Both the position numbers and the translations under genes were made by a program. 64,000 nucleotides of DNA from Paenibacillus sp. HWE-109 (GTDB lineage Bacteria; Bacillota; Bacilli; Paenibacillales; NBRC-103111): NCBI RefSeq assembly GCF_022163125.1, contig NZ_CP091881.1, positions 8,512,501-8,576,500 of the forward strand, read 5' to 3'. The notes under the pieces were generated by a model. It was not told the DNA's origin, did not search any database, and saw nothing but the letters and a program-made list of their open reading frames with translations. Below, piece after piece: positions 25,875 through 35,346 of the stretch. The first letter of the stretch is position 1, and each line of letters starts with the position of its first letter.

Positions 25875-27460
25875 CGCGTGTACTCATTGTAGATGATGAA
25901 ATTCTCGTGCGATTATCGCTCAAAACGTTGATCTCCTGGAAGGAAAATGGCTTTGAAATCGCAGGCGAAGCAGAAAATGGTTTAGAAGCGCTCACTATTC
26001 TGGAAAACTGTCCTTGCGATATTGTACTAACAGATATTCGTATGCCGGAAATGGATGGAATTGAGCTGATGAACATCATTCGGGAAAGATGGCCGGACAC
26101 GAGAATCATCGTCTTGTCCAGTTATAACGATTTTGAATATGTGCAACGGGCGCTTCAAATCGGGGCGAACGATTACATTTTGAAGCTCTCCTGGGTACCC
26201 AGCGAACTCTTGCAAAAGTGTTTACGTATTCGTAAGGAGCTCGAGATTGAACACGCAAATCGAGTTATACATTCCCAAGCAACCTATAGAATGGAGCAAC
26301 TGGAGCTGGATTTGAAAGAAAAGCTGCTTAGAAATTTGCTCGTCAAGCAGGGGACGAATATGGAAACGGATAGATTGATTTGCGAAATCCGCTCTATTTC
26401 CATTGAACAAACATATTGGGTTGCCTGTGCTTCCATCGATAATTACCAACAAATCGTGGATGAAAACAGATTTAAAAGCGAACATTTGCTAAGCTTCACT
26501 ATCATCAATATTTTGAAAGAAATCGTTAAAAAATACGGAGAAGGCGATTTAATCGAAATCAGAAATGACCGTTTCGCGATATTAATGGAGCGGTTTTCAG
26601 AAGAAATGTTAGTCGAAATGCATTCCGCAGCATTGGCATTTGCCAAAGTTTCGCTAAGTTTTGGGATTGTCAAAGATGCCGTAAACCTGAATGAGCTTCA
26701 TACGGCATTCATCCGAGCGGAACATGCGCTTCAAAGCAGATTCTATCATCGGGATGCTCATTATTTTTATGATACGGATTGGACTGTTTCAGAAGCAGCT
26801 GCAAAAATCGAGAGCCTGCAGGAAGATTATTGGAATACGCTGATCGATCAAAAACCCGAACAGATGGCGGAAGCCATTCATTCATGGTACGAAAAACAGA
26901 AACAGTTCCAAGTCCCCCCTGCGCTCATAAGGGAAAAGTGGCTGCATCTGCTGTTATTGTTCGAAAAGAAGCTGGAGCAGCTAGGCAAGGATCTCTATGT
27001 TTTACCTTCCTACAATGAAAGGTATCCGTATGATATCATTCGCAATGCGGAGACGCTGCAAGAAATATCGGAATGGTTTGGCGGGTGGGCCATTCAAACC
27101 CTCGAATTTATACGACTGGACTTGAAGCCGCGGTATCGTCAGGAAATTATCGAAGTGATGAATATTATTCAACAGGAATATGCGACCGCTTTAAAAGTTT
27201 CCGAAATTGCCAGACGTGTCGGCTTTGCCGAAACGTACTTGAGTGTGTTATTCAAAAAGGAAACAGGAGAGAAGATCGTCGACTATTTGATGAAAGTCAG
27301 GATGAAAAAAGCTCGTGAGCTGCTGCTTAATCCTTCGTATAAAATTTACGAAATTTCCGAGATGATCGGCTACAGCGATGCGACTCATTTCAGCAAATAT
27401 TTCAAGAAGATCGAAGGGGTATTTCCGCTTGAATTTCGAAAATCAACCTTAAAGTACTAA
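25871..27460 (+). CDS. Response regulator, YesN family with AraC-type DNA-binding domain (system 1)
   Basis: Response regulator of 529 residues, translationally coupled to the kinase (ATGA overlap), with AAAAGGAG upstream. The receiver domain (1-120) has VDDE, phospho-acceptor Asp55 in LTDIRMPEMDG and the SSYNDFEYVQRAL switch region. A middle linker domain of about 300 residues precedes two AraC HTH motifs at about 425-525: LKVSEIARRVGFAETYLSVL, and then the SYKIYEISEMIGYSDATHFS helix. It probably activates the binding-protein gene 98 bp downstream and the permease operon upstream. Related to the protein at 57244-58704. Confidence 0.93.
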   Translation: MTRVLIVDDEILVRLSLKTLISWKENGFEIAGEAENGLEALTILENCPCDIVLTDIRMPEMDGIELMNIIRERWPDTRIIVLSSYNDFEYVQRALQIGANDYILKLSWVPSELLQKCLRIRKELEIEHANRVIHSQATYRMEQLELDLKEKLLRNLLVKQGTNMETDRLICEIRSISIEQTYWVACASIDNYQQIVDENRFKSEHLLSFTIINILKEIVKKYGEGDLIEIRNDRFAILMERFSEEMLVEMHSAALAFAKVSLSFGIVKDAVNLNELHTAFIRAEHALQSRFYHRDAHYFYDTDWTVSEAAAKIESLQEDYWNTLIDQKPEQMAEAIHSWYEKQKQFQVPPALIREKWLHLLLLFEKKLEQLGKDLYVLPSYNERYPYDIIRNAETLQEISEWFGGWAIQTLEFIRLDLKPRYRQEIIEVMNIIQQEYATALKVSEIARRVGFAETYLSVLFKKETGEKIVDYLMKVRMKKARELLLNPSYKIYEISEMIGYSDATHFSKYFKKIEGVFPLEFRKSTLKY

Positions 27461-27558
27461 GAAAAACACTAAACTATCAAAGAAAATATCATTAAGTTGC
27501 CCAAGTATTGCTGATATGATTGTTTATGTAAGCAAAACGATTACAAGGGGGCAATAAA

Positions 27559-28914
27559 ATGAAGAAATTTATAGTTTTGAGTGCAGCTTGCTTGCTTTCC
27601 GTTTCCATCCTGGTAAGCGCTTGCGGAAAGAATGATAACGCATCGAACAGTCAGACAACAACGCCTTCTGAGAGTCCTTCCGCCACTAAGCAAGCAGGAC
27701 AAGCTGTGAAGCTCAAATGGTGGGGAGGCACTCCTGAGGAAAGTGGTCCCAAAGCTGTTGTAGACAAATGGAATGCAGCCAATAAAGACATCCAAGTAGA
27801 ATATGTACGTTTTGTCAATGACGATCCAGGCAATACAAAGCTGGATACCGCGCTCTTGTCAAGCAATGACGCGCCTGACCTCTTCATCAACTATAACGAT
27901 GCTATCATGGATCGAAGAATTAACGCCGGCATGGTCGAGCCGTTGGATGACTTGATCAAGAAAGTAGGATTTGACGTAGATGGGGTCATCGGTTCCGGGA
28001 ACTTGGCGAAAAATAAAGGTAAACAATATTATTTGCCTGGCGCCAAATCTTTGAATCTCATGTTGTTCAATAAATCGTCTCTGGATGCGATTAACGAACC
28101 CGTTCCGGTAGATTGGACGTGGGATGATTATGCCGCTTTAGCCAAAAAATTAACGAAGCCGGGACAATTCGGCGCTTTCCTCGCTCCGACTTGGGAACCG
28201 CTCGCGTTTCAGACTTTGACGACGGCCAAACCGATCGACGCCTATTATGCAGCGGACGGCACATCCAATTTCAAGGATAATGCCTTCAAGAAAGGACTTG
28301 AAATTCAGAAGCAACTGCTGGATGCCAAGGCATTACGGCCCTACGCAGAGGGAGTAGCGAATAAAATTTTGCCGGAAGAAGAGTTGCTCAAAGAAAAAGT
28401 GGCTATGGCATTTGCAGGTACGTACCTGATCCGCTATATCAAGGACGAGAAAGCGTTCCCGAATCGCAAGTTCCAGGTCGCGTTTGCACCTGTACCGCAA
28501 ATGGAGAAAGGCAAAAATGTAAACAGCGGCGGACTCAGCGATAAGCTTTCGATCAATTCGCATAGCGCAAACAAGGAAGCCGCTATGAAGTTTCTTGCCT
28601 GGTATTTGACGGAAGGCAACCTGGAAATGGTTGCTGGCGGACGTATCCCGTCTAATCTGAAGACGGATATCAACAAGGTCGCTGAGCTGTTGATTGGCGA
28701 TAAAGGTCAGTACTTCGATAAAGCATCGTTCTTGAATGTCATAAAAGCGAACTATACGCTCGCTGTAAACCCAACTACGACAGGCTCGGCAGCAATCAGA
28801 AAAGCATTGTTCGAAGAGGCCGAGAAATATTTCTTGGGTGCGCAAGCATTGGATAAAACGATTGAAGTAATGAAACAGCGGGCGGACGAAGCGATCAAGA
28901 CTGCTTCTAAATAG
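27559..28914 (+). CDS. Extracellular solute-binding lipoprotein, family 1 (system 1)
   Basis: Sugar-binding lipoprotein of 451 residues with lipobox LVSAC (Cys22) and a Ser/Thr-rich linker to about residue 50. The mature domain starts with VKLKWWGGTPEESGPKAVVD. Typical family-1 features follow: NDAPDLFINYNDAI, a PVDWTWDDYAALAKKLTKPG stretch and AMAFAGTYLIRYI. It is clearly paralogous to the binding protein at 58925-60250 (KLKMWGGVPPESGPQAVVD). The start follows AAGGGGGCAATAAA. It sits next to the YesM/YesN pair and supplies the MalFG-type permeases at 19846-21594, which lack a binding protein of their own. Confidence 0.92.
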   Translation: MKKFIVLSAACLLSVSILVSACGKNDNASNSQTTTPSESPSATKQAGQAVKLKWWGGTPEESGPKAVVDKWNAANKDIQVEYVRFVNDDPGNTKLDTALLSSNDAPDLFINYNDAIMDRRINAGMVEPLDDLIKKVGFDVDGVIGSGNLAKNKGKQYYLPGAKSLNLMLFNKSSLDAINEPVPVDWTWDDYAALAKKLTKPGQFGAFLAPTWEPLAFQTLTTAKPIDAYYAADGTSNFKDNAFKKGLEIQKQLLDAKALRPYAEGVANKILPEEELLKEKVAMAFAGTYLIRYIKDEKAFPNRKFQVAFAPVPQMEKGKNVNSGGLSDKLSINSHSANKEAAMKFLAWYLTEGNLEMVAGGRIPSNLKTDINKVAELLIGDKGQYFDKASFLNVIKANYTLAVNPTTTGSAAIRKALFEEAEKYFLGAQALDKTIEVMKQRADEAIKTASK

Positions 28915-28961
28915 GTTATATTGAACAGCATTATTCAAGTATAGGCTGCAGTACATCATTG

Positions 28962-29002
28962 TCCCGGCTCTCGTCATTATTAGAAAGCCGGGATATAGTT
29001 TT
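28962..29002 (+). terminator. Probable terminator after system 1 binding protein
   Basis: TCCCGGCT and AGCCGGGA pair perfectly across a 16-base loop, followed by TATAGTTTTA. The loop is long and the T run short, so it is of moderate quality. Confidence 0.6.
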
Positions 29003-29012
29003 ACTCATGATT

Positions 29013-29026
29013 TGTAAGCGCTTTAA
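29013..29026 (+). promoter_or_regulatory. cre-like site before the GH95-type gene
   Basis: TGTAAGCGCTTTAA fits the catabolite-responsive element consensus TGWAANCGNTNWCA at all but one position. It lies 44 bp before the ATG at 29070, a position suited to CcpA repression by preferred sugars. Confidence 0.5.
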
Positions 29027-29069
29027 TAGTTCTGGGAAATGATGAGAAAATTCCCGAGGAGGATCAAAT

Positions 29070-31838
29070 ATGATCAAAAGAATAAAGATATTGCTGGTCG
29101 CAGCATTGGGCGTATCCTTGCTTGCAAGCGGTGTTTGGCAACAGGGGGCTTACGCGATTTCCGGGTCCACAACCCTTCCAAAACAAAAAGCCGGAAATTG
29201 GGAACAGCTCAAGTATACATGGACAACAGAAGCAAACGGAAATGATTTTAGCGGTACGGTCATCGGCAACGGCCGCATCGGAGCGAGAGTCGCCGGCGGT
29301 GTCGCCACGGATACGTTGCAGCTTAACGACAAAACCTTCTGGTCCGGCGAACCTGGCGACGTTCATAATGCCAGCCGAATTACGGCGCTGGCGGAAACCC
29401 GTCGTCTGCTGGCGGAAGCGGATACGGCGACGAGCGTCACGTACAGGGAAACCAAGCTGAAAGCGGCAGAAGAAGCGGCAAAGGGGATGTGGGGAAGAGG
29501 AAGTTACGCGTCCAGGTACCTGCCGATTGGCAAGCTGATGCTTGATGTGCCGGGTACGACGGGATTTACAAGTTATTCCCGTGAACTCGATTTGGATCGG
29601 GCCACGGTCACTACGAAATATAAGGTAGGCACAACGACGTATACCCGGGAAGTATTCGCGAGTTATCCGGACAACGTGATTGTGATGCGGATTTCCAATA
29701 ACGAGAACAAACCGATGAGTATGACGGCCAGGTTTACGTATCCGGCGGAAATGACGGGCCACGCTGCCGTACAGTCTTCCGGCAATGAAATGACCATGAC
29801 GGGCACGGCGAACTATAATTTGGGGAAAGCAAATTCCTTGTGGGCGGCAGGCAGAGGTATGACCTTCGATTCCCGTTTGCGAGTGAAAACGACGGGCGGA
29901 ACCATCACGCCGACGAACGGAAATTTGGCGATCTCGGGGGCAAGTGAAATTATACTGACCTATGCCAATGCGACCAGCTACAAGGATCCATTCACGCTCC
30001 CGAATCCGAGCCAAGGCGGGAATGACCCTGCACCGATTGTCACCGCAATCATGAATAAAGCTCTCGTTAAATCGTACGGCACACTTTTGAATAGTCATTT
30101 GGATGACTATCGCAAACTGTTCCGGAGGCTTTGGGTAGAAGTAAACGGAAACACAGGAACCGCGTTAGATTATATCAAAACCTATCAATACTCCCGCTAT
30201 GAAATGATTTCAGTTTCCCGCGAAAATACGACTGACCGGCCCCGTAATCAGCAAGGCATGTGGAATCACGAATGGATTCCTGAAACGGACTCATCGCATT
30301 TCCTTAATGAAAATGTGGAAAAGCATTATGCCAATATTGAAACCGCTAACCTGACTGAAATGGGTGACCCGCTATGGAAATGGATAAAAAATTTGGCGAT
30401 CAGCGGCGCGCAAACGGCGCAGCAGGATTTCGGCTTTGATGGCTGGATGGCGCCGCATTACTCCGACATATGGGCGGCGACACCGCTTGCTGACACGAAT
30501 AACGAGTGGGCGATTTGGCCTATGGGCGGCATATGGTTGATGAATACGGTATACGAACATTATCTTTTTACCAAAGACAAAACGTTCCTTCAGAACACCG
30601 CTTATCCGCTGATGAAGGGGGCGGCGGAATTTGCACTAGATTTGCTCGTCACCAATAAGGATGGTTATCTCGTTACTTCGCCGTCCACTTCACCGGAAAA
30701 CAAATACAAGTTGTCAGATAACACACTAATTGCGGTGAGTCAAGGCAGCACCATGGATATGTCACTCATTCGCCAACTCTTCCGTGATGTGCTTGAAGCG
30801 GCAAGCGTCTTGCAAGCAAATAGCGCAGATGACCTGGATCTAATCAATCGGATCACTGCGGCAACCCCTCATCTTCTTCCATTCGCTATTGGAAGTCAAG
30901 GAGAGTTGAAAGAATGGAATAATGACTACCCTGGCAAGGATCCTTTACATCGTCACGCTTCGCATCTGGTTGGCCTAAATTTGCGCGATGTGCTTACGAA
31001 ACGGGGAACCCCAAATTGGTTCGAGGCAGCCAGGAAATCTATGGAATTGCGCGGGACTGGAGCTACCATCGATAAATCGTATATGTGGGCTCGTCTCGGC
31101 GAACCCGACAAAGCTTTGCAAGCCCATAAGTTATTTCAGATAGATCCTAACAGAAATAAATATCAGACGATTAGCGCTTATGTTCCCGAGTTGTTCCTTC
31201 AGAGCCATGCCGGCGAAATTGAGCTGCTCCCTTCATTGCCGACCGGCTGGTCAAGCGGTAAAATCGTAGGCGTCAAGGCAAGAGGCGGATATGAACTGAG
31301 CATCGAATGGGCGAACGGGCAACTGGTATCCGCACAGATCGATTCTCCTTTCGGAACGAAGCCGATTGTACGTTATCAGAATCAGTTGCTGAATGTGGAC
31401 ACGGATCCGAGAATCGTTTTCGTGAATAGCTCAGAAGTCATTGTAGATAATACAGCCGCCCAACTGACCGGTACATGGATGTCATCCACGACCCTAACGA
31501 ATTATTATGGGGCTAACTATTTGTATGCATCAACTACAAATGGAACGAACAAGATAAAATGGACGCCAAACTTGCCCTATTCCGGTACTTATAAGGTGTA
31601 CTACAAGTTGCCGAATGGCAATATCAGTCGGGCTACTAATGCGCCGTTCAACGTTCACGATACGACTGGTGACCATATATATTATGTTAATCAACAGGTT
31701 GCGCCGAGTCCAGGATGGGTCTCCTTGGGGAATTTCACATTCACCTCGGGAACGAATGGCTATGTAGAGTTGACGAATAATGCTAACAATGACTGCGTCA
31801 ATGCAGACGCAGTGAAGTTCGAGTATGTAAGTCCGTAA
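29070..31838 (+). CDS. Secreted divergent GH95-type protein with golvesin-like C-terminus
   Basis: Secreted protein of 922 residues; start follows GAGGAGGATC. The signal peptide ends near AYAIS. The GH95 N-terminal domain starts at about 40 (WTTEANGNDFSGTVIGNG) and the helical core carries NQQGMWN, an NEN motif in place of NINTEMNYW, Glu543 in STSPE, and HRHASHL. The DGNFG motif of classical GH95 is absent: the corresponding region reads FQID then PNRNKYQ. Asp692 of FQID could replace the catalytic Asp if four residues are inserted after it. Residues about 785-922 form a golvesin-like module ending in ADAVKFEYV. It heads a two-gene operon with the beta-helix gene 70 bp downstream. Fucosidase activity is likely but less certain than for 16806-19571. 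Confidence 0.82.
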   Translation: MIKRIKILLVAALGVSLLASGVWQQGAYAISGSTTLPKQKAGNWEQLKYTWTTEANGNDFSGTVIGNGRIGARVAGGVATDTLQLNDKTFWSGEPGDVHNASRITALAETRRLLAEADTATSVTYRETKLKAAEEAAKGMWGRGSYASRYLPIGKLMLDVPGTTGFTSYSRELDLDRATVTTKYKVGTTTYTREVFASYPDNVIVMRISNNENKPMSMTARFTYPAEMTGHAAVQSSGNEMTMTGTANYNLGKANSLWAAGRGMTFDSRLRVKTTGGTITPTNGNLAISGASEIILTYANATSYKDPFTLPNPSQGGNDPAPIVTAIMNKALVKSYGTLLNSHLDDYRKLFRRLWVEVNGNTGTALDYIKTYQYSRYEMISVSRENTTDRPRNQQGMWNHEWIPETDSSHFLNENVEKHYANIETANLTEMGDPLWKWIKNLAISGAQTAQQDFGFDGWMAPHYSDIWAATPLADTNNEWAIWPMGGIWLMNTVYEHYLFTKDKTFLQNTAYPLMKGAAEFALDLLVTNKDGYLVTSPSTSPENKYKLSDNTLIAVSQGSTMDMSLIRQLFRDVLEAASVLQANSADDLDLINRITAATPHLLPFAIGSQGELKEWNNDYPGKDPLHRHASHLVGLNLRDVLTKRGTPNWFEAARKSMELRGTGATIDKSYMWARLGEPDKALQAHKLFQIDPNRNKYQTISAYVPELFLQSHAGEIELLPSLPTGWSSGKIVGVKARGGYELSIEWANGQLVSAQIDSPFGTKPIVRYQNQLLNVDTDPRIVFVNSSEVIVDNTAAQLTGTWMSSTTLTNYYGANYLYASTTNGTNKIKWTPNLPYSGTYKVYYKLPNGNISRATNAPFNVHDTTGDHIYYVNQQVAPSPGWVSLGNFTFTSGTNGYVELTNNANNDCVNADAVKFEYVSP

Positions 31839-31908
31839 CCTTTCTCATCAATTTGAGCATGAAATTGGTTGCCGAGATTTTCAAAAAACACGGAAAGAAG
31901 GGGAAATA

Positions 31909-34900
31909 ATGAGCAATATCAAGGGAATATGTAAATTGAGCAGCTTGTTCGTTTTTATATTTTTGGTTGCGCTTACAAACTGGGGTTTTATCACTCCGGA
32001 AGCAAAGGCAGCAGGTACGAATTATTATGTGGCTACTAATGGAAATGATAGCTGGAATGGCACTTCTCCCACTTTCGTATCGGGTACGACAGGACCTTTT
32101 AAAACCATACAAAAAGCAGCAAGTCTGATGCAGCCGGGTGATACTTGTATAATCCGGGGAGGCACCTATCCGGAGGAAGTCATTCCTGCTAATTCAGGAA
32201 CGTCGGAAAATAGGATAATATTCAAGCCATACCCAGGAGAAAGCGTAACTATTTCAGGTACTGATAGGGTTGACTCGGCATCATGGATACAACATTCGGG
32301 TTCCATTTACAAGAAGCAGATTACGATGGATTTAGGAGACAGGAATCAAGTATTCATAGGTGGAAATATGGCTCAGCTTGCAAGGTGGCCGAATACAAGT
32401 TCAGATCTTTGGAACCCGACTTGGGCTGCATTTGATGAAGTCGGCTCAAATTATGTAAAGGATGCGGATTTAATACCGACTGATGGGTATTACACAGGTG
32501 CAACTATTACTTATATGCCGACTGATAATTTTATTTCAAATTCTAAGATTATTACAAGCTATACAGGTGGGAAACTTTATGCAAGTAGTAGTTACGGTTA
32601 TACCAAGAAAGGCCAACCTTATTATCTTACGAATAAGCTGGAATTGCTGGATACTCAAAATGAATGGTTTTATGATAGCGGCACGACAACACTTTATATG
32701 TGGTTTCCTGGAGGGAATCCCTTAAGCGATACTGTATCCGTTAAAAAACGTATTTGGGGTTTTAACTTAACAAATAAGTCATATATTACGGTGCAGGGTT
32801 TGAACTTTTTCGGCACAGCAGCAACAACAGAAGGCGGAACCGGTAATGTTTTTGACGGTATAAATGCAACCTATGTAGATCATTATGATTCCAATACAAA
32901 CGGTTGGGCTTCACATAGGGATGATTCTGGCTTTGTCCTCGGCGGAAGTTACAATGAGATAAAGAATAGTACCATTGCATGGAGTCATTCCAATGGTGTA
33001 ACTATTTTTGGCAACAATAACAGGCTAGTTAATAATCTTATTCATGACTGTAATTATGGGATCAATGACACTGCGCCAATCAGGGTATTTGGCGACAGCC
33101 ATCTCGTAAGCTACAATACAGCATTTAACAGTTCAAGGGGTATCATCCTTTTAAAGAACGGGATTTCGAAGAGTATCATCGAGCACAATCATCTATATAA
33201 TGCCGGCTTGCTTTCCACAGACCTTGGAATTATCTATGCGGTAGCAACAGATGGTCAGAATACCGAAATTCGATACAATATTTTACATGATAACTTTTCT
33301 CATACAAAGCCTAATGGTATTTATCTGGATAACGGTTCTTCCAATTTTATCGTACATCATAATTTAGTCTATGGAATCGATAGTCCAACGGGAATAGGGA
33401 CTAATATCAATGGTCCTACCAATTTTAATCTTCTATACAATAATACATTCCCCAAAGGCAGCGAAATTGGCGGGGGCTCTTCAACTATCTTTGTAAATGA
33501 CATGTACGGTACATGGTCAGTAAATAATATTTTAAATGACAGTTCCTCGTACGCCGAGACATCGCATACCAATTATACAGGGAGCAACGCAGGCTTTGCA
33601 GGAGCTAATGATTTTCACCTTGCGGCGAATTCACCGAATATTGATGCCGGCGAAGTTATTGATGGGATTACTAATGGATATGTTGGCAGTAAGCCGGATA
33701 TAGGAGCTTTTGAATATGGCGCCCCTAGCTGGAAGGCCGGTCATGATTTTACAAACCCTCCAAACCCAACATTTTCAAAGATTTACCCCTTGCACAGAAA
33801 TCGTACGTATAATTCGGGTTTTGAGGTTACTAATCTTATTCCATGGACAAGAACATATGCAAAGACTGCTGCTGCAGAATATTCCTATTCGCATCAAACA
33901 TCAAATGCCAATGCAAGGACCGGGTTCTACGGATTAAAACTTGAAACCGTACAGGATGGCGTAGAGCAGATCATTAAAGGGCTAACGCCAAACACAACCT
34001 ATGACCTGAGCGGATGGGCGAAGGTAACTGATTCCTCAGAAGTCAGAATAGGGGTAAAGGACTATGGCGGAAATGACGTGTATAGTTCATCTACCGGTTC
34101 TACATGGAAGAGAGTGGATGTAAGATTTACGACAGGTCCTCAAAATACAACGGCTACGATATATGGATACAAGACGAGTGGCAGTAATTATGCTTATATA
34201 GATGACTTTGGAGTCGTTTATTCGCCAGAGCAGCCTAAAGAGATCATCGTTGATAATACCCAGGCCGAAGCTACAGGCGCATGGGCGAGTTCAACCTACT
34301 ATCCTAACTTCTATGGAGCAGATTATGTAACCTCACCAAGTGGCGGTTCAGGTGCAGATAAGATGAAATGGAAGCCTAAGCTGAGTGTGGCAGGAAACTA
34401 TAAGGTGTATATTTGGTTGCCAAATGGAAATGAATTTCGGGCTACTAATGCACCATTTAAAGTATCCTATAGCGGAGGCTTGCAGACCTATTATATAGAT
34501 CAGAGACCTACTGGCGGAAGCTGGGTTTTGCTGGGTACTCATTATTTCGAAGCCGGGCAAACAGGATATGTTGAGTTAACTAATCAAGCAAATGGACAAT
34601 ATGTTGTTGCCGATGCTGTGAAATTTGAAAAAGTCGATTCCGTCTTTGAGCTTGAAGATCTTGTGACAGTAGCATCAGGTGCTACTGAATCGGATATTGC
34701 AGATGTGAATTGCAGCAATGGAAAATGTAATAACCTGAATGCAACGGCAGTTGGTAATTCTGTCACCTATGCTGTTTATGCGAGCCAGCCTGGAACCTAT
34801 AATGTCAAGGTAAGACTCAAGAGAGACAGTGGGAGTGGTACTTTCCAGTTGTCAATTGATGGAGTAAATTTGGGCGTGCCTGTAGACGTATACAATCTAG

Positions 34901-35040
34901 TACCAAGTTATCAGGAGTATGACATGGGGCAGATCACATTTGCTACTGCTGGAAATAAGATTTTTAGATTCACAGTAGCTGGGAAAAATCTAATCAGTAC
35001 CGGTTATAAGCTTATGCCAGATTATATGAAGCTGAAATAA
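31909..35040 (+). CDS. Secreted right-handed beta-helix protein, GH141-like, with CBM and golvesin modules
   Basis: Secreted protein of 1043 residues, start after AAGAAGGGGAAATA. The signal peptide ends near EAKAAG. The catalytic-looking part (about 36-600) starts with YYVATNGNDSWNGT and GDTCIIRGGTYPEEV and continues as a parallel beta-helix, similar over its length to the protein at 13397-16786; FIGGNMAQLARWPN marks the shared family. Then follow a CBM4/9-like sandwich (about 625-775), a golvesin-like module (780-912) and a CBM6/35-like module (913-1043) resembling the N-terminal module of the GH95 enzyme at 16806. GH141 is a plausible family but cannot be proven by eye. A terminator follows. 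Confidence 0.78.
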   Translation: MSNIKGICKLSSLFVFIFLVALTNWGFITPEAKAAGTNYYVATNGNDSWNGTSPTFVSGTTGPFKTIQKAASLMQPGDTCIIRGGTYPEEVIPANSGTSENRIIFKPYPGESVTISGTDRVDSASWIQHSGSIYKKQITMDLGDRNQVFIGGNMAQLARWPNTSSDLWNPTWAAFDEVGSNYVKDADLIPTDGYYTGATITYMPTDNFISNSKIITSYTGGKLYASSSYGYTKKGQPYYLTNKLELLDTQNEWFYDSGTTTLYMWFPGGNPLSDTVSVKKRIWGFNLTNKSYITVQGLNFFGTAATTEGGTGNVFDGINATYVDHYDSNTNGWASHRDDSGFVLGGSYNEIKNSTIAWSHSNGVTIFGNNNRLVNNLIHDCNYGINDTAPIRVFGDSHLVSYNTAFNSSRGIILLKNGISKSIIEHNHLYNAGLLSTDLGIIYAVATDGQNTEIRYNILHDNFSHTKPNGIYLDNGSSNFIVHHNLVYGIDSPTGIGTNINGPTNFNLLYNNTFPKGSEIGGGSSTIFVNDMYGTWSVNNILNDSSSYAETSHTNYTGSNAGFAGANDFHLAANSPNIDAGEVIDGITNGYVGSKPDIGAFEYGAPSWKAGHDFTNPPNPTFSKIYPLHRNRTYNSGFEVTNLIPWTRTYAKTAAAEYSYSHQTSNANARTGFYGLKLETVQDGVEQIIKGLTPNTTYDLSGWAKVTDSSEVRIGVKDYGGNDVYSSSTGSTWKRVDVRFTTGPQNTTATIYGYKTSGSNYAYIDDFGVVYSPEQPKEIIVDNTQAEATGAWASSTYYPNFYGADYVTSPSGGSGADKMKWKPKLSVAGNYKVYIWLPNGNEFRATNAPFKVSYSGGLQTYYIDQRPTGGSWVLLGTHYFEAGQTGYVELTNQANGQYVVADAVKFEKVDSVFELEDLVTVASGATESDIADVNCSNGKCNNLNATAVGNSVTYAVYASQPGTYNVKVRLKRDSGSGTFQLSIDGVNLGVPVDVYNLVPSYQEYDMGQITFATAGNKIFRFTVAGKNLISTGYKLMPDYMKLK

Positions 35041-35053
35041 TGACCGAAAAAAT

Positions 35054-35098
35054 ATGGCGTTTACTCCCGAAATGTGGGGGGAAACGCCGTGTTTTTTG
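35054..35098 (+). terminator. Terminator after the beta-helix gene, homologue of 11056
   Basis: TGGCGTTTACTCCC and GGGGGGAAACGCC form a stem around GAAATGT, followed by GTGTTTTTTG. Near-identical in design and loop to the terminator at 11056-11104. Confidence 0.85.
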
Positions 35099-35180
35099 TT
35101 ATGAACCCCAAAAATGATCATTGGAAAAATCTTCAATCCTAAATACTATTGGAAAAGGCTTGCATAAACGGTTCGATCCC

Positions 35181-35325
35181 CTGGATTCTATAGAAATCGC
35201 TCGTTTTTACACACCGAAATATAGAAAAACAACATACTTGATGTTTAGAAATGACAGGTACAGAAGCTATGATAAAGTCACACCAAAAAACAACCTGCGA
35301 GTGCAGCAGGCCAGCGAGGGTAAAT
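35181..35325 (+). promoter_or_regulatory. Leader/promoter region of the intact LplABC operon
   Basis: Counterpart of 11171-11315. ATAGAAATCGCT at 35190 and ATAGAAA at 35221 form a direct repeat spaced 31 bp, suited to two AraC-type subunits on one face of the helix. The first box recurs at 41463, 44908, 45668 and 53855. A CCTGC/GCAGG hairpin lies at about 35294-35310. The -10 and -35 elements are not clear. Confidence 0.6.
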
Positions 35326-35346
35326 ACGAAACGAGGAGTGTTTTAC

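Noticed and set aside
28333..28977. 214-codon minus-strand reading frame
   Set aside because: Antisense to the system 1 binding-protein gene, with no recognisable domain.
29064..30098. 344-codon minus-strand reading frame
   Set aside because: It is antisense to the GH95-type gene, rich in Arg, His and Cys, lacks a ribosome site and any family motif; a codon-bias shadow.
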